This document shows positions 58,054-64,000 of a stretch of 64,000 bases of DNA, piece by piece. The notes under the pieces were generated by a model. The model was given only the letters and a program-made list of their open reading frames with translations. It had not been told where the DNA came from and made no database searches. The first letter of the stretch is position 1. Every line of letters begins with the position of its first letter. This stretch comes from Azadirachta indica. Its lineage: Eukaryota; Streptophyta; Magnoliopsida; Sapindales; Meliaceae. The stretch is from the NCBI GenBank assembly GCA_022749755.1, contig CM040442.1, forward strand, positions 15,660,457-15,724,456, written 5' to 3'. The translations under genes and the position numbers were made by a program.

Positions 58054-58456
58054 CTCCAAAATTGAAAGATCCTGGAAGTTTCAACATAAACATAACTATG
58101 GGAGACAAGAAGATAACTAAAGCCATGTTAGATTTAGGAGCAAGTATTAATCTAATGCTATACTCCATATACTTGCAACTAGGTTTAAGGAAGCTTAAGC
58201 CTACAATTATGATACTTCAACTTGCACATAGGTCAGTTAAATATCCAAAGGGAATAATTGAGGATTTGTTGGTGCAAGTAGATAAGCTCATTGTACAATG
58301 GACTTTGTGGTTTTGGAGATGGAAGGAACACCCTCAAAGGACAAAGAGCATACAATTCTTCTTGGTAGACCATTCATTGCAACCACCAAGATAATTATTG
58401 ATGTCCAAAATGTGAAGTTATCAATGACGGTCTTAGGATAAACTGTCCAATTTAAA
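58050..58456 (+). pseudogene. pol: Family A protease
   Basis: DPGSFNINITMGDKKITKAMLDLGASINLM is the Athila aspartic protease start, with the active-site Asp-Leu-Gly-Ala-Ser-Ile-Asn. It continues to a frameshift near 58300 before the LLGRPF-like end ('attcttcttggtagaccattc' at about 58355). Confidence 0.85.
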
Positions 58457-59475
58457 GTGTTTGATTCTTTATCAATTCCTTCTATTTCTACTAAAGATGA
58501 GTGCTCTTTTATTAATTGTATAAACTCACTTGTTTATAGCACTGACTTGCAGGAAGAAATGGAGGATAAGCTTAAAGTTGCACTTGTTGGTGAGAGAGTA
58601 GAAGAAACACTTGAAGAAGAGACTAAAGGATATCATAAGATGCTAGATAAAGCCAAAACAATTTCAGAAGAACCTAGCAAACCCTTAGAGCTACCAAAAT
58701 CCTTATCAAGGGCAGAAATCACTCCACCTAAAATTGATCTTAAAGAATTGCCTAAACATCTTAAATACATATTTTTGGGAGAGGGGGATACATACCCTGT
58801 AATCATTTCATCTACTTTGACCCAAGCCCAAGAGAAGAGAGTTGTAAGAGAGCTTAGCGAACTTAGGAAGCTATAAGATGGAGTATAAGTGACATTAAAG
58901 GCATTAGTTCTGCAATGTACGTGCATAAAATTATTTTACAGGATAATGCCAAACCTGCAAGAAAAGGCCAAAGGAGATTAAATCCTAATTTGTAAGAGGT
59001 AGTCAAGAAAAAAGTTTTAAAACCCTTAGATACAGAAGTCATTTAGCCAATTTTTGATAGTTCATGTTGTCCCAAAAAAATTAGGCATTACAGTGGTGAG
59101 AAATGAAAATAATGAGTTGGTACCGAGTAGAATGACTATCAGGTGGAGAATGTGCATTGATTACAGAAAGTTGAATTCAGCTACAAAGAAAAATAATTTT
59201 CCACTTCCATTTATTGATATGATGTTGGAAAGATTGACAGGGCATGATTTTTATTGTTTTCTTGATGGTCTTTCAGGTTATTATCAAGTGCCGATTGCAC
59301 CGGAGGATTAAGAGAAGACAACATTCACTTGCCCATTTGGAACATTTGCCTTTATGAGGATGGCATTCGGTTTATGTAACGCTCCTGCAACATTCCAAAG
59401 ATGCATGATGTCAATTTTTTCAAATATGGTGGAGAAATTCATTGAGGTTTTTATGGATGATTTTTAAGTTTTTGG
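58457..59475 (+). pseudogene. pol: Family A pol linker and reverse transcriptase (broken)
   Basis: 58457-58876 is the linker ending LPKHLKYIFLGEGDTYPVIIS, a characteristic Athila segment just before RT. 58877-59053 is stop-ridden. RT continues at 59054-59311 (VPKKLGIT, WRMCIDYRKLNSATKKNNFPLP, DFYCFLDGLSGYYQVPIAPED), a stop, then TFTCPFGTFAFMRMAFGLCNAPATFQRC and the active site VFMDDF followed by a stop. Two catalytic Asp remain visible, but the gene is dead. It ends at a 21-bp direct repeat marking a deletion. Confidence 0.87.
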
Positions 59476-60035
59476 AACTTCGTTTGATGATTTTTAAGTT
59501 TTTGGATCATGCGGCATTGAAATATTTATTAACAAAATCAAATGCGAAGCCAAGATTGATTCGGTGGGTGTTGCTTTTGCAAGATTTGATTTAAAAATAA
59601 AGGATAAGAAAGGTAGTAAGAATGTTATTGCTGATCATCTTTCTAGGTTATTTTCAAATTTTGACACATATGAACACGAAGAAAAACAACCGATTGTTGA
59701 AACTTTTCCTCATGAACACTTATTTTCTTTAGGTCATGAACCATGGTATGCTGATATTATCAATTATCTTGCTTGTGGTGTATTGCATCCTAACCTCACT
59801 TTTCAAGAAAAGAAGAGATTTTTTATTTCTTGGAAGCATTTTTTTTTGGGATGAGTCATATTTGTTTAAGCTTTGTCAAGATCAGATCATTTGTCGATGT
59901 GTGCCTGAAGATGAACATGAGAGTATTCTAACATTTTGCCATGAGCTTCATTGCGGAGGTCATTTCAGTGGTAAGAAAACAGCACTTTATGCCATGATCA
60001 ATTTGAATCTTGATTTGATGAAATCACATGATTAG
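59476..60035 (+). pseudogene. pol: Family A RNase H end and integrase zinc module
   Basis: Starts with DHAALKYLLTKSNAKPRLIRW, the last part of RNase H, then FDLKIKDKKGSKNVIADHLSRL. After a spacer (HEPWYADIINYLACGVLHP) comes RCVPEDEHESILTFCHELHCGGHFSGKKTA, the His-His side of the integrase zinc finger. The Cys side, the catalytic core and the C-terminus are absent. About 0.5-0.6 kb of RT/RNase H is deleted at the direct repeat near 59455-59505. Confidence 0.85.
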
Positions 60036-61318
60036 AGAATAATGTGTAAGATAATGTAGACTCATAGAACCCTAAGTGTGAGATTTTGAGCCCTGAAGCT
60101 TCTATTCTGAGTGTTTATCACTACTCTATATTTTCTTGTCATCTTTTCTTTCAAATAATCTCATTATACTTTGTTTTGGTTAATTAACTTGATTGTTCAT
60201 AGTTTGATTGTAATATTGAATGTATGATATATGAGAAATAATTCTAGACCTTATTTGAATCGTTTGCACCTTTCTACCCTACCTAATGTATATTCTTCCT
60301 TCGTAACTATTTTGAACCTCAATATGTTCTTTTTTTTCCGTAAAACCAATCACAATCAAACTCAATAGCCAAGTATCCAATATCCTTATCTTTATTCTAT
60401 TCTTAGAGCCATAAATGAGTTGAATAGATATATGCCTTGTAATAGGTTTGGGGGTTGTTATTTCTTGAAGTAGTGCTTGGTGTTATAATGTTTATCAATG
60501 TGTTGCACTAAGAAAAGAAAAAAAAACAAAGGAGAAATGCTAAGGTTGATTATGAAAGTGCTGTAAAAAAAAAAAAAAAAAGATGGGCTGCAAAATGAAA
60601 TTTGAGATTGAAAAAAAAAGAGGTGAATGTAAATGAGTGGTTGCAGGATATGAAAAAAAAACTGAAAAATGAGAATTTGATGATAGGTGCACATATTATT
60701 GAGTTCTTATGGTTTTATTTTATCTTTTATCCACCAATCCTTATCCTCATCTTATCCAATAGTCTCATTACAATTCAAAAAAGAAAAGTCCTATATTAAT
60801 CTTGTGTATCATATGATTAGTTTGCATTCATTGTCAAGAAAATTAAGCTGTTAGCATTCCGTTCATGAGATTAGCATCATTACATCAGAAATAGCATATT
60901 TCTCATTTTCTATGTGAGCTTTGTTTTCCATTAAAAATCTAAGTTTGATACTTGTCTCATATACGGTTTAGTAATAATCCAAATTTCAAGTGTATTTCTT
61001 TAAGAGTGACCATGTTTATGAAATTTGGAGTTGAAACATAAATGCATGCTATATTCTGATAATGTGAAGGATGACAAGAGAGATGATAATTGATCTATGG
61101 CTATCACACACTACACATGAGGATAACTTCTGAAAAAAAATTGTTGGTAATTGAATAAGTCATTGATTGACCTTATATCTTGTTGCATTCTTTTGAAGCT
61201 ATTAACATTTTGAGGAATCATCTCTAGAAATGAATTTTCACATGTATATTGAGTCTCGTATTTTTATTTTTATTTTAGTTTTGTTCGAGGACTAGCAAAG
61301 TTTAGGTTTGGCGAAATT
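60036..61318 (+). other. Family A 3' non-coding region
   Basis: About 1.3 kb. 'aataggtttgggggttgtta' near 60440 and 'gaatttgatgataggtgcac' near 60672 match 13181 and 13291. Simple A-rich runs occur near 60515-60605. The last bases 'aggtttggcgaaattt' are the degraded polypurine tract. No env-like frame is present. Confidence 0.78.
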
Positions 61319-62215
61319 TGATAAATCAATATTTGTCTTAATATTTTGTTATGATTATGTCCTTTATTCATGTATTTTATTTTAAAATTTTATTGCTTTA
61401 AGCTTCTTTTTATTACTTGTAGGAATTATTGTATAAAGCCCAAAAACAAACCCAAAATGCTAGAAGGCCTGTATTTGCTGAACATAGTCCGTATTTTCTA
61501 TCATATTTTTGTCCTCAATACTTGTATTTGGGTGATACAAAATAATTTGAAAACTAGGCATAATGTTTTACAACTCTACATTTCAAAAATAAAACAAATA
61601 TTGAAGTTTTAAAGGTCAAAACTCCAGCTGGAAAGAAGACAATTGGGGAGTAAATTTTGAATTAGTTGTTGACAAAATAAGTAAGAGGGATGACTTTTGG
61701 AGAGGCTGCTGAGTTGAGAATAAATTGGGAAAGAATTTGATAAATAAGAGGGTTTTCTAAAGAGAGAGTTTTCCATTGAAGGGGGAGGATTTCTGGATTG
61801 AAGAGGATATTCTTGCTGGGCCGAATTGTTATCTCCCTCAAAAACTTGGTGGTGAACCTTGAAAAAGGGAAGCTTTCTTTAAGTTTGTTTATTTTTCAAA
61901 TATGTTTAGAACTTTTGAATCTAGAATAGAAATTAAACATATTTTGAGAGTTTGGCTTTGCTATTGAAATAGTATTGAATATTTTGTGAAATATGATTAA
62001 TTAGAAGGTTGAGATTATTTCTGGTTCATTGATTTGTATAATTTTAATTATTTGTTGTGGATTTGCTATTTATTATTTGTGATTGAAATTAATTTGAGAA
62101 TTAAGGTGTTAGAAACATCATCTTACCTTAATTTATTTATTTAATCACTTCAATTGAAATAATTTGAAATTGTCATTTGATTGCATTAGAGTATTTACGA
62201 TTTTATGTTTGCTTA
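61319..62215 (+). repeat. Family A LTR, internally deleted and truncated
   Basis: Starts 'tgataaatcaatatttgtct' and follows the LTR to 'catcttaccttaattt' (about 62135). It resumes at 'tatttaatcacttcaattg', missing ~350 bp, and stops near 'tgtttgcttaa', where it runs into a gag leader. It is the 3' LTR of the element starting at 54757 by position. Confidence 0.82.
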
Positions 62216-62554
62216 ATTTTTTTTATTTTTTTCTTTCATTAGGTATATGCACGATGACAACTCCCTAACGGGAGATTTTGGGGAGAAAATGGATAATATA
62301 TTAAGAATAAGGGAAAACTTGAGACAATTAGTTGAAGGACATCAATTACGTACTGAACAGGAAGAAAAAATTGTTCAGGAAACAGCAAGTATGGAGCCCC
62401 AAACAACGGAAATAGTTGAAAGACAAAGGGTGATGAAGGAGTATGCAAGGCCGATCGTTAGCACTTCTACATCTTGCATACAATTGGAGGATGCCACACG
62501 AAATTATGAGTTAAAAAACATACATTATTCCATGTTACTCTCTTTTTATAGAAT
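62216..62554 (+). pseudogene. gag: Family A gag N-terminal fragment
   Basis: A third copy of the gag start: ATG at 62247, MHDDNSLTGDFGEKMDN, EGHQLRTEQEEKIVQETASMEPQTTE, RVMKEYARPIVSTSTSCIQLEDATRNYELKNIHYSM. It is uninterrupted for ~100 residues, the best-preserved N-terminus of the three, then cut before the capsid core. The leader directly joins LTR without PBS, so the source is probably a second element fused by deletion. Confidence 0.83.
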
Positions 62555-62591
62555 TTCCCCTCTTATTTGCGTGGTTGCGCAATTCGTTTGG
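62555..62591 (-). repeat. Family D LTR stub
   Basis: About 37 bp ('cccctcttatttgcgtggttgcgc…') match the LTR-start end of the D LTR at 41085-41117. The satellite junction after it is the same as at 41117/41118. Confidence 0.75.
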
Positions 62592-63187
62592 ATAAAAAAC
62601 GGTCGTAAAAAAATGGTTTCGTTTTGAACGGAATGCATATCTTGCTACTCACTGTGGGGGTGACTATTGTTACAATGCATTTCATTTCAAAAATGGAGGA
62701 GCTGGAAATGTACGATTTTCAGGGACAAAATTGTAAAATGTGAAACAGGTGCAAAAAAGTGGTTTTACTTCTAGATGAGATGGAAGTCTTCTCTCTCACT
62801 GTCACACGACGATCGTTACAATGTATTTGATTTAAAAATGGACAAGTCAGAAATGTACGATTTTTAGGGACAAAATTGTTAAAACTCGAAACTGGCGAAA
62901 ACAATGGTTTCGTCTAGAGATGAAACTCATGTCCTGAGACTCACGGTGGTGTGACGATCATTATAATATATTTCATTTAAAAAATGAAATACTCAGAAAT
63001 GTACGATTTTCAGGGATGAAATTATCAAACGCAAAATAGGCGCAAAAAAATGGTTTTGTTTCGAGACGGGATGCGTATCTTATTACTCATCGTAGGGTGA
63101 GAATCGTTACAATGCATTTCATTTCAAAAATAGAACAGTCAGAAATGTACGATTTTCGGGAACGAAATTGTCAAGCACGAAATGGGC
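62592..63187 (-). repeat. 147-bp satellite, block 11 (orientation 2)
   Basis: About four monomers, collinear with 41118-41348 plus 48433-48800. It contains the uninterrupted counterpart of the C2 target at 62819-62823. It ends at a C LTR. Confidence 0.92.
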
Positions 63188-64000
63188 TGATACGAACCCC
63201 GAGTATATTAAACTTGAGATCCAATATCTTTACGCATGGAAGCAACTTCTTGGAAAGCTAAATCAGATTCACCCAAGTCTGTAACCCAATTTCAACTTGT
63301 GAAAAAGAATCTTAGAATAAATACCCTCAAAGTAATTAGCTTTGATTGTAAGAACCTTCATTCAAGCAAGAATCAAAATAAGAAAAAACACTCTCAATTT
63401 AATTTCATTCAAGAAAAGTAATTGCTGCCTCCATGGGAGTATGTGGCTGAATATATAAGGGTACAGGAGATAAGTAACCCTAATTGGAGTGTTTGGCCAC
63501 AAAATTAAACTTATTCTAACTTTAAATAAAATAAACTGAATTTGGGCTTAATAATTACCATTAACAGCCCAAACAGATAACAAATTATAAATATATGTTT
63601 ATAAATAAGACTAAAATAGATGATGGGTTTGAACAGCAACTTAGCCCAAACTGGCACATGGAATCCGAAACTTGCATCATGATGACGATCTGATTCGAAC
63701 TGCAATTAAAAGAACTTGAACATGCTTGCTTAGCCTTGAGACATCATTCGAATATGGTCTTATACAAATTTGAGAAGTTGAATTCCGTAGAAGCTTTAAT
63801 CTTCAGGTTTTGCTTTCTTGTACTTGTGTCAATGTTACCAAACTCTGATTATTGTCTTGAAGTCCAAGCTTGATATTTGACTCTTTCTTACACTCTTGAA
63901 TTGTTGTAAGATCATCCCACAAACCTTGAATCATCCCATTCAATGCATCTTTGAATTTCTTCATTCTTGCTCTTGTAACGGGACCATTAGGTAGCTGAAT
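63188..64000 (-). repeat. C3: family C LTR, cut by window edge
   Basis: Starts 'tgatacgaaccccgagtata' and is very similar to the C1 5' LTR through 'ggaccattaggtagctgaat' at the edge; about 37-40 bp are still to come. On the minus strand this is the LTR end joining satellite. It is either a solo LTR or the 3' LTR of an element extending right. It includes the LTR-encoded pol tail. Confidence 0.92.

Noticed and set aside
60036..61318. Possible env-like gene after family A pol
   Set aside because: Some Athila elements carry an env-like frame here, but this region and 12968-13920 have only short frames full of stops and A-rich runs.

Overview
The window looks like plant heterochromatin, probably from a dicot and probably centromeric or pericentromeric. 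I find no ordinary host gene, rRNA gene or tRNA gene. About 20 kb (roughly 31%) is one AT-rich tandem satellite with a ~147-bp monomer. Nearly all the rest is nested, mostly broken Ty3/gypsy LTR retrotransposons. Species cannot be fixed from the sequence. A ~145-bp tandem repeat is known in Populus, so a Salicaceae comparison is worth running, but I do not claim identity.

I use four retroelement family names. Family A is Athila-like: ~1.2-1.45 kb LTRs starting tgataaat, a tRNA-Asp-type primer site and a long 3' non-coding region. Families B, C and D are chromovirus-type gypsy elements with LTRs of ~0.75, ~0.85 and ~0.8 kb and tRNA-iMet-type primer sites. In B, C and D the pol frame runs through the polypurine tract into the 3' LTR.

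Layout: satellite, read as orientation 1 (1-3273); a reversed family A LTR piece cut by a family B element whose gag holds a nearly intact family C element (C1, 5161-12306, target duplication TTATG); a chimeric D/C LTR; the 3' half of a family A element (12626-15373) joined to a B LTR piece (15374-15934). Satellite in orientation 2 then dominates 15.9-29.4 kb, broken by a solo A LTR, a B remnant, a D remnant (22.5-26.8 kb) and a B/A remnant (29.4-31.5 kb). Satellite in orientation 1 fills 31.5-37.9 kb, followed by reversed B/A pieces (37.9-40.0 kb) and a D LTR. From 41.1 kb orientation 2 returns, with a complete but decayed C element (C2, 41349-48432, target duplication CAATG), a B piece, a D remnant, a decayed family A element (54.8-62.2 kb), more satellite, and a C LTR running off the end (63188-64000).

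The main results are structural. The 13.7-18 kb and 36.1-40.0 kb segments are inverted copies sharing four junctions and monomer-by-monomer satellite variants. The 41.1 kb and 62.6 kb segments are direct copies, and the second is an empty-site version of the C2 insertion. C1 carries a 30-bp inverted LTR end precisely inside its target duplication, and its integrase lacks two of three catalytic residues. The satellite has subtypes and local dimeric and trimeric higher-order repeats. A nucleosome-length satellite invaded by CRM-like elements makes centromere function a testable idea, not a conclusion.
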